Assembly: GCA_902459845.2 (NCBI GenBank)
Contig: CABPSV020000144.1
Coordinates: 1-26,382 of the forward strand
Reading direction: 5' to 3'
Source of the DNA: Hepatocystis sp. ex Piliocolobus tephrosceles
Taxonomy: Eukaryota > Apicomplexa > Aconoidasida > Haemosporida > Plasmodiidae
Length of the DNA stretch: 26,382 bases
Below are positions 10,201 through 21,803 of this stretch, one piece after another (within the stretch, counting starts at the first letter, position 1; the number at the start of each line of letters is the position of its first letter). The position numbers and the translations under genes are program-made. The notes below the pieces were generated by a model that worked only from the letters and a program-made list of their open reading frames with translations, was not told the DNA's origin and searched no databases.

Positions 10201-13200
10201 ACCATGACTTGTGCAAATCATCCAAAAGAACAATTACTTACTGACAATAATAACTATTTGTTTATAAACATTGTTGAATATATAAGTAAAATTTTACATG
10301 AACTATTATTTTTGCATACAATTGATCTAACACAAATGTTTTTTTATTTAAAAATATTTAAATATGATCGATTATATACAAACGAAAAAAAAAACTGTGA
10401 CAATCTTATTGATAAAATAAAGTATAAATTAAATATAGATAATAGTAATAGTACTAATACTAGCACACAAAAACAAATGAATGACATAATAGACAAAGAA
10501 ATTAAGCATAAACAAGTGGAATATAAAAAAACGGACAGTATTGATTATTATATAAACAACAACCACCCCCAAAAAAACAACACTAGAGAAATATCATTTA
10601 CCAATTTTTTAAGTTATCCATTAATTTTACCAAACAACTCTGTTAATCCAGAAGAAGATTTTTATTTATATAAGTATACTACAGAAAAAAAAACAAGTCG
10701 AACTTTATTTGAAAATTTATGTTATAAAGATGCTGATGAAATACAGTTACTTGCTGCTACAGTTGATACAATTTTATCTTTAATAAATACTTATTATGTT
10801 ATATTTTTAAATATATTAAAAAATTCATGTAATCAGTATTGCTTTGCAACTATTGATCTTTATGATGACCGAAATATAAAATGTGTTCAATTAGCAAAAC
10901 AGTATAGTGATAATACGATAGCACAACAAAATGCTGCACAACAATATCCTACACAACAATATCATACACAACAATATCCTACAAACCTAGAACTTATAAA
11001 ACAACATGACTATAATAACGTACCAATAAACAGTGTTATACATAACGACGCTAATAATAAAAATGATTCAATTTTTGAATGTGAGCTTAATAACCGAATT
11101 AAAAAATATAATGATAACAATACTATTAATGAAATAGCTGTTAAATATGATACAAAAGTTTACAGTAGTATTGGGAGTAGAAACAGTAATTATAATACGA
11201 ATGAGAATATTAATAAGTATGAAAATAATGATAGTATATATTCTAATAATTATAATAATTGCGAATTCTTAAACAATTATAATGATAAAAACATGCGTTT
11301 ATTTTTTTCTGTGTTTAATTCGACTTGTAGATATTTTATATCATCATTATGTTTAATGTTTTCTTATGCAAACACATTAGATACATGTTTTTTTAACGCT
11401 TGTCAGAAATTAATATTTATGAGTACTTATTTAAAAATTAATATTTGTACTAGTGCATGTTTACACACGCTAACAAAATGCAGTAGTATATTTACCCTAG
11501 AGACTTCTCCATTTTTTTTTAATATACTAAAAAATTTTGAAAAGAAGAAAAAAAGTGAAAGCACAAATACAACACTTTTTAAAAAAAATTCAAATGGAAA
11601 AAAAAGCGATGTATCAAAAAACGGCTTAAATAACTTAAACAGTTTAAATAGCGCAAAGACCTTAAATAGGGCAAACAGTTTAAACAGTGTAAATAGTGTA
11701 AATAGCGTAACTAGCGTAACTAGCGTAAATAGCATAAATAGCATAAATAGCTTAAACAGCTTAAACAGCGTAAATAGTAAAAGTAGTGTTATTTTAAAAA
11801 AAAATAATCCATATAATACTCAAAATGGTGACGATAGCTACAAAAATAAAACTAATGTACATAATCTTAATAGCGATTATATAGATACGAAAAAAACAGA
11901 AATAGGTGCCACACATGACATAAAAAACGAATTGAATGATAAACATACCAACTTAGATAATGGAAAAAGGGTTTTTGGATATGCTAACAATAGGCATAAA
12001 AATAGTGACATAATACAGTATAATACGAATAACTACTCTTATGATAATGTCAAACAGGACATGGATCATAAAAATCACTCAAATAATATTCAAAAACGTA
12101 ATAATAATATTAATAATAGTAATAATATTAATAATAGTAATAATAATAATAATAATAGTAATAGTAATAGTAATAATAGTAATAATAGTAATAATAGTAA
12201 GAAAACTGGAAATGATGACAATACCAATCTTATTAATGGCGGAGATAATAACTTTCGCACTCACACTACTTTTAACAAATCGTTTACAACAAAAGAGCTG
12301 TTTAACAAAAGTACAAGCATAGAAAGTACTGATTTAAATTTTGTTTTAAATAAATCTACATTAAATGAAGATTTACTCTCTTATTTTGATAATGTGATTA
12401 ATATAATTTTTAAAAAAACAAATTATATTAATAGTAATATAAATAATATAAAATATATTTTATCTGTAAAAACAGTTATAAGTATATTTTATATATATGG
12501 TGATTATTTATATTTTACATATTGGTTAAAATTAATAGATTTATTTGTTGAAATAAATTATATATATAAATATATATCTTCTATAGAAAATAAAACAATC
12601 GAATTTTTAAACTTTTTACATCATATGAATAAAAATGGTGAAAATTTTAATTTTGCATTAAATAGTAACAGTAAAACTCAATCAGATGAAAATGGGCATA
12701 TAGAACATGTAAATTCAAAAAGTGCTGAATTTTGTTATTTTATAGTACGCTTTATACAAAAAAATCCTGTTTTATGTGCAGAAATTACAATGATTTTTAC
12801 TTCTTTGTCATACTTTTTTAAAAGAACTATTTTTTATAATACTCCAACAGTTATTAATATATTAAACTCTATTCATTTTATGATATTTAATCAATTTTTT
12901 AAACAAAAAAAAAAAAAAGAACATGGACATGGGCAGAGACAAGAACAGAAACATAATAATGGATGTTCTTATATCCATGACCATATATCAAATAAACATA
13001 ATAAAGTATGGTACAATAGTGATTATAGTACTGGAGATAAAAAACATTCAGTTCGTTTTTGCACCAATGTAAATAATAACAATAATAACGACTTCAGTAA
13101 AAGAAAAATAAAAAGAAAACAATCATTTATATCTTATATAATAATGAGACATAGTCAAAAGAAACATGGACATTTAGATGCTTCCTGGGGTAAAAAAAAA

Positions 13201-16200
13201 AGTGATAATGAAAGAGATTATAAAGGTACAAATACAAACACATTCACTAGTACTGATAGTACTGGTAAAACAGAAAGTCGACCTAGTACAATGGAAAGAA
13301 AACCTTCTTGTGATATACGTCATTTCAAAACCAGTATAAAATCAGACTATGAAGAGTTGTACCATTCTGTAGATAATGGAAAAGGTAAAAAAAAAAAAAA
13401 AAAAAAAAAAAAGAAGAAGAAGAAGAAGAAGAAGAAGAAGAAAAAGAAGAAGATAAAGAATATTCACCAAACAACAAAAGAAACATAAATACGAACATTG
13501 TACATTCGGAAAAGAGTAATGTGCAACAATTAATCACCAACTCACAAAAAATTGGTAGTACTTATTACACCTCCAATTTGAATAAAAAAAAAACCATACT
13601 TGAAAAGTATCTACAGTTTATAAAAAAAAATAATGATATTTTTCATATCTTTTTTTATTATTTATCACATTTTGATTCGGTATACATTTCGTATTTTATT
13701 TTTTATTGTGAAAAATATTTTGCAAATTGGGAGAACGTACGAAATAATATATTTTGTGATATATATACGGATGTATGTTTTAGTACTTGTACAAATCAAC
13801 AAAATATTCTACCTACGGACAAATCTGAACCTGAAACTATATGTAATTATAACAAAAACTTAAATGCTGTGAAAGAACATAATTATATTGTACTAAAAAA
13901 ATTGGAAAAGTGTTATATTTTTGAAGATTTTTATCCACTACATATGATAGAAATGTTATGTGTAATTAATATAAATAGAATAAAACATATATACAATAAT
14001 TGTTGTATAGATCTTTTATTATTATCCTTATGTAAAAATACTGATATACAACAAAAAAGTATTAATACATTATTTAACATAATAAAAGAATCAGTTATTT
14101 ATTATAAATATAATTTCGAAATTCAGTTTTATTTATTTAAACCATTTTTTTTTTTTATTTTAAATCCATATGTATGTTATCGCTTTAATTTTCTAAATGC
14201 TCTTTTAAATTTTATTCGAAAAAATGCATCTTTTTTAAATAAAACTATATGGCTTTTTATTATTTTCCTCTTATATGTGGCACTTAAAAAGGAATTAAAA
14301 TATAAAAATTTAAAACAAAATTGTACAAACATAAAAAAACAAAATATAGAAGAACAAAATATAACAAACATAAATATTATTTTTAACATTTTAGAAATAG
14401 TTATTGTTGATTATATTGAAGAATTACCAATTTGTAAAATAATGGAAGTTATCACTCATATGCTTATTAGCATTTCTTCTTTGAGTAGCTTAAGCAATAA
14501 CATGTCTTTTAGGGCCATCAACTTTTGTTGGTCTATTGTTGATTATATATTGAATCATTCGGAGTTACTAAAAGGTAGTACTACTACTACTACCACCACC
14601 ACCACTGCCACCACCACCACTGCCACCACTACTACCGCTACCACTACTACCACCACCAACACAGAAAACCCATCTAATAAGAAACCGAATCCGATATTAT
14701 ACATATGCAACATAAAACACAACTATTTATATATATACCAAAACGGAATAAAAATGAAAAATATAAAACTCAAAAGTTTTTTTATTTTTATTTTAAATAA
14801 CTTAGTGAAGTTATGTTTTGATGAAAGAATAGAAGTTAGAAATTGTAGTATCAAAACAATTATGAGTATTTTATCAACCCATATGTATAAATTTGATTTC
14901 CTTTTTTATAAAACATCAATATGTTTATTATTTAATAGACTTACGATAAAATTTTATTGCAAGTTACAACAATATTTTAAATTGGACAAACAAAAATGTA
15001 AAGACGCTGAATTGAAAAACCAAATAGAAAATACATATAACCATAATAATAATAGTAATAATAATAATAGTAATAATAATAATAGTAATAATAATAATAA
15101 TAGTAATAATAATAATAATAGTAATAATAATAATAGTAATAATAATAATAATAATAGTAATAATAAAATCAGTTCTAATGAAAACATTCTTAATATTAAG
15201 GACCAACAACAAAATAATGAATACGATTATAATATAGTAACAAATGATGAATATATTAAACGGCAAGATTTTTCCTATATTGAAAAACTTGATAGTAACA
15301 ATAAATACACACACTCTACAATTGTGAAAACTAATGAAATAAATGATATCATACAAAAGGAAAATACTTTTGATACATATTTGGTTGCAGAAAAAAATTT
15401 GAGTTCACTTGAGCGAATAGAAAATATTAACCAATACGAAGAAAAAGCAGAAAATATTAACTTGGTTTTTGCAAAATATGGCAGTGATTTAATTTTTACA
15501 AACGAAAAAAATAACACACATGACAACAAAAAAATGCAAAACGAAAATGACGAGTTCAAAAACAAGCTATGTGAACAGTACCGAGAAAGCTTTATAAAGT
15601 TAACCCAAGACCATGAAAAATACATATTGAAAAAAAGAAAAAAAAAAAAAGAAAAAAAAAAAAAAAATAACATATTAAATATACTTGACAAAATGATATA
15701 TTTTCCTAATATAGCTAATAAAAGTTCTTCAATAAAAAATATGAATGCAGGCATATATGATTATGTTAATGAAAATTTAAATACTATTATTATTCATCAC
15801 TCAAGAGATAGTAAATTAAAACAGTATATAGAAAGTTTTATTTTAATAATAGAAGGATGTAATCGTACATTATTAGAACAGAATAATTATAAAAAGTGTT
15901 ATATTTTTTATGATACATTTATTAATATATTAAAAAATATATTGTTTATGGAATATGATAAAAAAGATATGTTTGAATTACATATATCTATTTTACAAAT
16001 ATTTAATAATATATTTATTTCAAAAACTATTTTTTTTGATAAATCTTATTTTTTGATGAAAAATGCAATTATTAATAAAAATAGATACAGAAATGATGTA
16101 AGTATATTTGATCAATGTTTTTTTTATATGTATAATTATATTCTAAATACTAATGATTATAAAATGAAAGATTGTATACTTAAACTGCTTACAGAAAATT

Positions 16201-19200
16201 TAAAAAGTATAAAAAGTACAAAATGGATGTATATACATTCACTAATGTATTTACATTTGTTTAGTGTACTATTTGATTTTAATACAGATAATAGTATCAT
16301 AAACAAGGGAGCAGAAAAAACACATTCTTTTTTTAATTACAATTCTGTTTCAAATATTCTGTATTTTGATTATTTCATTGATGGTGCGGACGCCGAAGAG
16401 GAATTCAATGGAACAAATGACGTTTCTTCAGATCAATGTCCTATGGATGCAAAAACAGGTAACTATTGTGGTAGTGATAAAAAAAGTGATAGTGATAAAA
16501 AAAGTGATAATGATAAAAAAAGTGATAATGATAAAAAAAGTGATAGTGATAGGAATGACGGAAGAGAAAACGACCCTAAGGAAGTAACTACTTACTCTAG
16601 TCAAAACAAACAAAGTGCTGATATGTGTAGTACCAATAACAAAACAAAGTTTTCATTTTTAAATAAACATCTTAGTTTTGAGTACAAAACAAATCAGACT
16701 TGTAATGACCCATTAAACGTTTATAATATATTAGAAAATAATGTAAAAATATATGATGGAGCCAATGCAATGATATACCAAGATTTAACAAAATATATGT
16801 ATCAAACTTATTTACATAGCGATAGTAACGAGCAAACTGGGGACAACAAGATGCAAAATAGAAACAGTAACAAACAAAGTAAAGACAGCAACAAACAAAG
16901 TAAAGACAGCAACAAACAAAGTAAAGACAGCAACAAACAAAGTAAAGACAGCAACAAACAAAGTAACGAGAACAACAAACGAAGTAGCGAAAACAACAAA
17001 CGAAGGACCGAAAACAACAAACGAAGGACCGAAAACAACAAACAGAGTAAATATATTTTTATCATACTTATGCACATATTTGAAACGTTAGAACATGATG
17101 AAATGAATTTACTAATTCATGGTGAACTTACGAAATCATTACAATTTTTATTATATAACTTGTCAGAAAATAAGGATAAAAGAATTATATATAATCAATT
17201 AATAAATTTTATTTTTGATGATAAAATATTATTTAATGAAAACTCGGAAGATATAATTAATAAAATCAGTTTAAACGATACGTATACTAAGTTAGAAATA
17301 AGTACAAGCGGTTCAAACAAACCAAAAGAAAAAAGTAGGCAACATAAAACAAATAATAACATAAATAATAACATAAATAATAACATAAAAAATAACAGAG
17401 ATAAGAACAGAAATGGTAACAAAAAAAACGACGATAGAAGTCAAAATGGAAGTGATAGCGGAAGCAATAACAGAGTCGAAAATGAAGAATACAATAACAC
17501 AGATGAAAATGAAGAATGCAAAAACGAAGAATGCAATAGACTATTTATTTTAAACTATAAAAAACTTTACCCATTAAATAACTATATTGAATGTTTTCAA
17601 ATGTTATCATTAGATTTATTTAATTATTTTATACCTTGTTATATATTTTATATTTTTAAAAATTTTAATATGTATCCAAAGTATAACATGAATATAATAT
17701 TTTCTATCATTTGTTGTAATTTAATTAAAAATGAATATTGTAATTTAGAATATATGGAAAAAAATAATCATCTTATTATTTCTTTTATAAATATGTTTCC
17801 TTATATTTTAGCAAACCATATAAAATGCTTTCTTTATAATTTAAATAACAGCTCTTGTTTTATATTTTATGAAAGTATAATTATCTTATTAAAAATTTCT
17901 TATTTTATAATTCAAAATGTTCGATATATATCTAAACGAAGTTTATTGAAATATTGGTGCTCTATCATTTTCACAATTGAAAAAATCCTCTTTGTTAATT
18001 GTATAATTAAACAAACGAAAAAAAAAAAAAATAAATAATAATAATAAAATAACCATATTACATGTGTTGCGTAATAAAAACGTGTGAACATTTCTTATTA
18101 GTTTATATTTTTAATTGTCTACTTGCGTAGTTGTTTACTTGCGTGACTGTTTACTCGTTTATGCTAACTTCATTGTCCTCATCATTTTTTTAACTTTTTT
18201 GCCAGGCAATAATGACAAAATCGATATGTTGGATATTATGCTCATCAAATTTATAAGAAATAGTTACCTAGAAGCAAACTCGAGTGCACCATTATTCATA
18301 AAAATGTATTTGGTAAGTTACAAATCGAGAAGAATAGATAAACCCGCATGTTAAGCAGTATAAACACATATAAATATATGTACACATGTATATGCGTTGT
18401 AATTTATTTTGTATAAACAATCATCCATGTTTGTTTGTCTTTTTTTTATAGACAAAAATTATAAGCGAATTGAATGATAAAAAAAGAAGAGCCTTTTCAA
18501 GCTGGACGTTACAAATGTAGGGTTTATCATTTTTTTTTTCTTTTTTTTTTTTGTTACGCCATAATTATAATTATATATATAATTATATATATATTTAAAC
18601 ACATATATACATGCACATATGCATACTATGATTTTGTCTTTTCCTTAGATTGCTTGAACAATATGAAAAAATGACTACAGAGCATTACAACAATCGCCAT
18701 TATATCACTTTCATTACGTTAATCATGCTAAAAAAATGTGTATTAACGTTAAAAGGTTTTGCATGTGACAATAATCAAAACGTTGAAGAGGTTTTATTTA
18801 TTTTATATGAAATGAAAAGGTTAAAGTGTCACTACTCCTATTTTGACATAAAACATAGTTCTATATTAAAATGTTCTAATGATAGAACACACCTTTTCAT
18901 TTGCTATCCTTACCTGCTCGAGTGTTTGAACACAGAAAATACGTAAGAGATAAATAAAATAAAAAAAATAAAAAAAATAAAAAAAATAAAAAAAAAATGA
19001 AAAAAAAATAACAAATTCGTTTTATATATATATATATATATATATGTATATAGCATAGTGGTTTATATATATGTGTTTTCGTTACATGTTTTTTTCACCA
19101 CCTATAATAATTTTTAAATCATTATATGTTGTATATGTTTTCTGTTTTATATAACATGTTCAACATATACATACTCGTATTGTTTTACATGTTTTTATAC

Positions 19201-19290
19201 ATATACATATATATACATTCCATTACTGTTAACAGGAAAGTTTTGAATACAGTTAAAGATATGTTAAAGCTTATCCCAATTATGTTATAA
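7285..19290 (+). CDS. MON2: MON2 homologue (large Arf-GEF-like Golgi/endosome trafficking protein), five exons, one frame break
   Basis: Exons: 7285-18000, 18206-18312, 18452-18516, 18649-18942, 19236-19290, with GT-AG introns of 205, 139, 132 and 293 bp. The frame changes once inside exon 1, at the A run 13387-13412; reading resumes as a Glu-rich stretch and continues to TAA at 19288. Total about 3,745 codons, roughly twice the ~1,700 of human MON2; the excess is low-complexity insertion. Family evidence: the N-terminal DCB-like region (residues 1-215: LLEDLENDLKLLINETKKK, CICLIIIQRILLY, KILQTILLAFSP), an HUS-like helical block (~630-752), FRAINFCWSIVDYI (~2405), LCFDERIEVRNCSIKTIMS (~2515) and IIIHHSRDSKLKQYIESF (~2830), which match human MON2 segments such as VRKSAGQTLF and IMIHHSRD in order. 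MON2/Ysl2 is a peripheral membrane scaffold lacking a Sec7 domain that works with Dop1 in endosome-to-Golgi traffic; none of the inserts resembles Sec7. The start is the first ATG and leads straight into conserved sequence. Confidence 0.93.
8517..8585 (+). repeat. 12-bp coding repeat, Thr-Asn rich, in MON2
   Basis: About six copies of a 12-base unit (AACTACAAACAC and variants) encode a repeating Thr-Thr-Asn-Thr pattern in a non-conserved insert between the DCB-like and HUS-like regions of the MON2 protein. Confidence 0.85.
8733..8861 (+). repeat. 12-bp coding repeat, Asn-Gln rich, in MON2
   Basis: Nearly eleven copies of CAACAAAATAAC encode a Gln-Gln-Asn-Asn repeat in the same insert. Only a few third- or second-position changes (AGC, AAG) occur at the edges, so the expansion is recent. 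The antisense open frames here are shadows. Confidence 0.9.
9652..9813 (+). repeat. 18-bp coding repeat, Gly-Glu-Ser-Asp-Lys-Lys/Asn, in MON2
   Basis: Nine units of 18 bases encode GESDKK with GKN or DKN variants, followed by degenerate Ser-Asp-Lys-Lys repeats. The insert follows the HUS-like helical block, where it should form an exposed charged loop. Confidence 0.9.
11624..11780 (+). repeat. 9-bp coding repeat, Asn-Ser-Leu/Val/Ile, in MON2
   Basis: A run of 9-base units (AATAGCGTA and variants) encodes Asn-Ser-Leu, Asn-Ser-Val, Thr-Ser-Val and Asn-Ser-Ile tripeptides, about sixteen in all. A hydrophobic residue every third position is unlike the purely polar repeats elsewhere in the gene. 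Confidence 0.85.
12098..12199 (+). repeat. Asn/Ser codon run in MON2
   Basis: Trinucleotide-based AAT/AGT/ATT repeat encoding poly-Asn with Ser and Ile interruptions. This is typical Plasmodium low-complexity insertion, here within the central part of the MON2 protein. Confidence 0.85.
13387..13450 (+). other. Frame break in MON2 at a 26-A run followed by (AAG)n
   Basis: The first frame of MON2 enters 26 consecutive A (13387-13412), continues through an AAG repeat as poly-Lys and stops at 13486-13488. From 13413 another frame reads the same repeat as GAA codons (poly-Glu) and continues as DKEYSPNNKRNINTNIVHSE into the second half of the protein without a stop. Conserved MON2 segments lie on both sides, so the gene is one unit. 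Adding one base or removing two in the A run would restore the frame. A homopolymer length error is the simplest explanation; slippage on the poly-A track is the biological alternative. Confidence 0.85.
14580..14659 (+). repeat. Poly-Thr (ACN) codon repeat in MON2
   Basis: A run of ACT/ACC codons with GCC and GCT interruptions encodes about 27 residues of Thr with a few Ala. It interrupts the conserved region between the FRAINFCWSIVDYI and LCFDERIEVRNC segments. Confidence 0.9.
15044..15167 (+). repeat. Poly-Asn/Ser repeat in MON2
   Basis: AAT runs punctuated by AGT every four to seven codons encode about 41 residues of Asn with Ser. It is an insert between the ERIEVRN and IHHSRD conserved segments. 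The antisense poly-Leu and poly-Ile frames here are shadows. Confidence 0.9.
16477..16548 (+). repeat. 18-bp coding repeat, Ser-Asp-Lys-Lys, in MON2
   Basis: Four near-identical 18-base units encode Ser-Asp-Lys-Lys-Ser-Asp with Asn/Ser alternation. The motif echoes the GESDKK insert seven kilobases upstream, although the two arrays are at unrelated places in the protein. Confidence 0.85.
16864..17045 (+). repeat. 21-bp coding repeat, Asn-Lys-Gln-Ser-Lys-Asp-Ser, in MON2
   Basis: Five nearly exact 21-base units encode NKQSKDS and pass into diverged copies (NKRSSEN, NKRRTEN). The gradient from exact to diverged copies shows growth from one end. The two antisense Leu/Val-rich open frames across it are shadows. 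Confidence 0.9.
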
Positions 19291-19419
19291 CATTGCTTAT
19301 AAAAAATACGAAGGATTTTGTATCATATATATGTATATATATAGATGCTTATGAAATATTAATAACAATATTTGATAATAAAAAGTTAATGAATCCTTTT
19401 TCCTTTCAATTGTAATTAT

Positions 19420-19455
<36 letters not shown>

Positions 19456-20266
19456 TGTATATGTGTGTAGTTTTAGCAAATATAAACCAAAATAACTAAA
19501 TGACCGACTACTTGATTAACTACATATAAAGTTACGAAAATTGCAGTTTACTAGTTTTTCTGTTTTTTTTTTTTTTTTTTTTTAAATTATGCTTTCATCT
19601 GAACTTAGTTATTATTGTATCGTTTCTCCTTTTATTTGTTTTTATTTTCTTCTATTTTGTGCAATTTTATTTTATTTTATATCATTATTTTTATGCCATT
19701 TTACTTTTTATTTTATTTTTTTTTTCATTTCAATTTTTTGTTTGTTTTTTTACTTTTTCTCTTTTACTAGCATTTATTTTTTTTTTAATTTTTCACTTTA
19801 CTATAATAGATTATAATAAATTAAATATTTACTCATTATTTTGAATATAAATATGTATAAATATAAGCAGATAAATTTTTTTTTTCCCATAATATATATA
19901 TATATATAATTTTTATCCACTATGCCATTTTTTTTTTTTTTTAACAATTATGTATACGTAAAACTTAAAAAAAAAAACTATATGTAATTTTAACCTTAGA
20001 ATATTAAGTAAGTAAAAAAAAGAAAAGAAGCAAAAACAAAGTAAAAAAAAGCAAAAACAAAGTAAAAAAAAAGCAAAAATAAAGTAAAAAAAAGCAAAAA
20101 TAAAGTAAAAAAAAGCAGAAAAAAACGAAAACAGAATAAAATAAACGTAAATAATTAAAAAGAAATCATATAAAGTATTTTGAAAAGGGAAAACATATAC
20201 ATATATATATATATATAACTACCCTAATATATGTAATGGGCGTTTCTTTTACAAAATTTTTTAAAT
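19291..20266. other. Intergenic region between MON2 and LUC7
   Basis: This is 976 bases between two genes on the same strand. It should hold the MON2 3' end and the LUC7 promoter. Visible contents are a TA run at 19425-19450, a T run at 19563-19583, a T-rich stretch at 19625-19800 whose open frames are hydrophobic Phe/Leu/Ile artefacts, and an A-rich 21-bp repeat at 20038-20121. I see no coding or RNA gene. Confidence 0.6.
20038..20121 (+). repeat. A-rich 21-bp tandem repeat upstream of LUC7
   Basis: Four consecutive copies of a 21-22 base unit (AAAGTAAAAAAAAGCAAAAA plus C or T), with a degenerate copy before them, end about 145 bp upstream of the LUC7 start. The only G and C bases fall at fixed positions of each unit. 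Confidence 0.8.
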
Positions 20267-21765
20267 ATGGAAGAAATGAGATGTAATAAAAAAACAAAAA
20301 AAGAAAAAACTAATGCTTTTATTTATAACGTTTGACCTTATATATAAAAATATATAAATAACTTACATATGTGCTATGCATATATGTGTATGTATGTTAG
20401 ATTTTTAACATTATGAATTCCTACAATGTATTATTTGTATGTAATTTGTTCATATGATTATGTCTTTAGAAATGATATTTTTGTTAAATTCAAAAAGTTA
20501 ACGACATTTTATATGATCGCGTTGTTATAAATATATATTATTCTATGAGCATACCCACGTGTATATATATTAGTGCCACTTATACTTATGTAACTACTAG
20601 GGCTATGTAAAAATCACTGTTTGCAAATATGCAAAATTAAATATTGTGTATTTATGTATATACACATACCGATAAATAATTATATGTGTTTAGCTTATAT
20701 ATTTTTAAATATTATTTTTTATTTTTTTTTTTTTTTTTTTGCGCTCTTCAGCATTACTAGATTCCCTAATGGGAAAAGACCGAAACGAAACAACCTCTAA
20801 AAAAAAATATTCTTTTAAAGATGATGATGTATGTAAAAAAAAAAGAAAAAATAAATAACCATACATTAAAATAAAACAAAACGGATTTAAAAGAATATAA
20901 TTAATACATAAAATATTGTTATATAAGTAATTACTGCATCAATACATATATATATATATATATATACATACATTTCTCTTATACACACTTATTTTATACA
21001 CACTTATTTTATACACACTTCTTTTATGCACACTTTTTTTTTTTTTTTTTTTTGATCAATTGAAGGTATGTAAGTATTACTTAATCGACTTTTGTCCACA
21101 TGACTTGTTTATTAATACTAAAAGTGATATTGGAAGGTTATAATTCATACTAAAACGCATTATAAAAATAAACAAAAGTATTATATACGTAAAAAAAAAA
21201 AAAAAAAACAGTTATATATTTACATTACGACGTATCGTTGTTGTAACTAATGTACATTATAATACAACGGGTATCTCATTATAATACAAACGGTTACAAG
21301 ATATTATTTTATCTGTAACATTTTTTTTTTTTTTTTTTTTTAATTAATTATTGTAGATGTAAAAATATACATTCAGATATATTAAAGGAACAGTTAGAAA
21401 ATCATGAAGACTATAAATATTACCTAGCCAAATATCAAAATCGGTTTATGAGTAATAACTTGTTTAATACGTTTAAATTATATATATATGTATATATATG
21501 TATAGATATACACACAAATAACTATTGATTATTCATAAAAAATAAAAAATCGCATATCCTTTTCATTTTTTTTTTTTTTTTCTTACTTTTTTTTTTTTTT
21601 TTAGGTACTTTAAAAAAAATGGTTGAAACTGCTGACATAAAAATAAAAAAAAATAAAGAAAGACTAAAATCCTTATCGGAAAATAGTCCCAAAAGTGGCA
21701 AGAAGGAAAAGTAACTAATTGAAGAAATAAAGAAAAAAATGAACATTTATACTTGTGCACATACA

Positions 21766-21803
<38 letters not shown>

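Noticed and set aside
13521..18038. A separate gene of about 1,500 codons starting at 13521
   Set aside because: The first residues come from a GTG, not a conserved start. The frame is open upstream through the Glu-rich stretch, and MON2 homology spans the break, so it is the second half of MON2.
18001..18038. Stop codon at 18036-18038 as the end of MON2
   Set aside because: It lies in intron 1. A GTATAA donor at 18001 and four further exons in matching phase extend the protein to 19290.
19589..19844. Hydrophobic Phe/Leu/Ile open frames that resemble membrane proteins
   Set aside because: They arise from a T-rich noncoding stretch; no start context, splice context or conserved residues.
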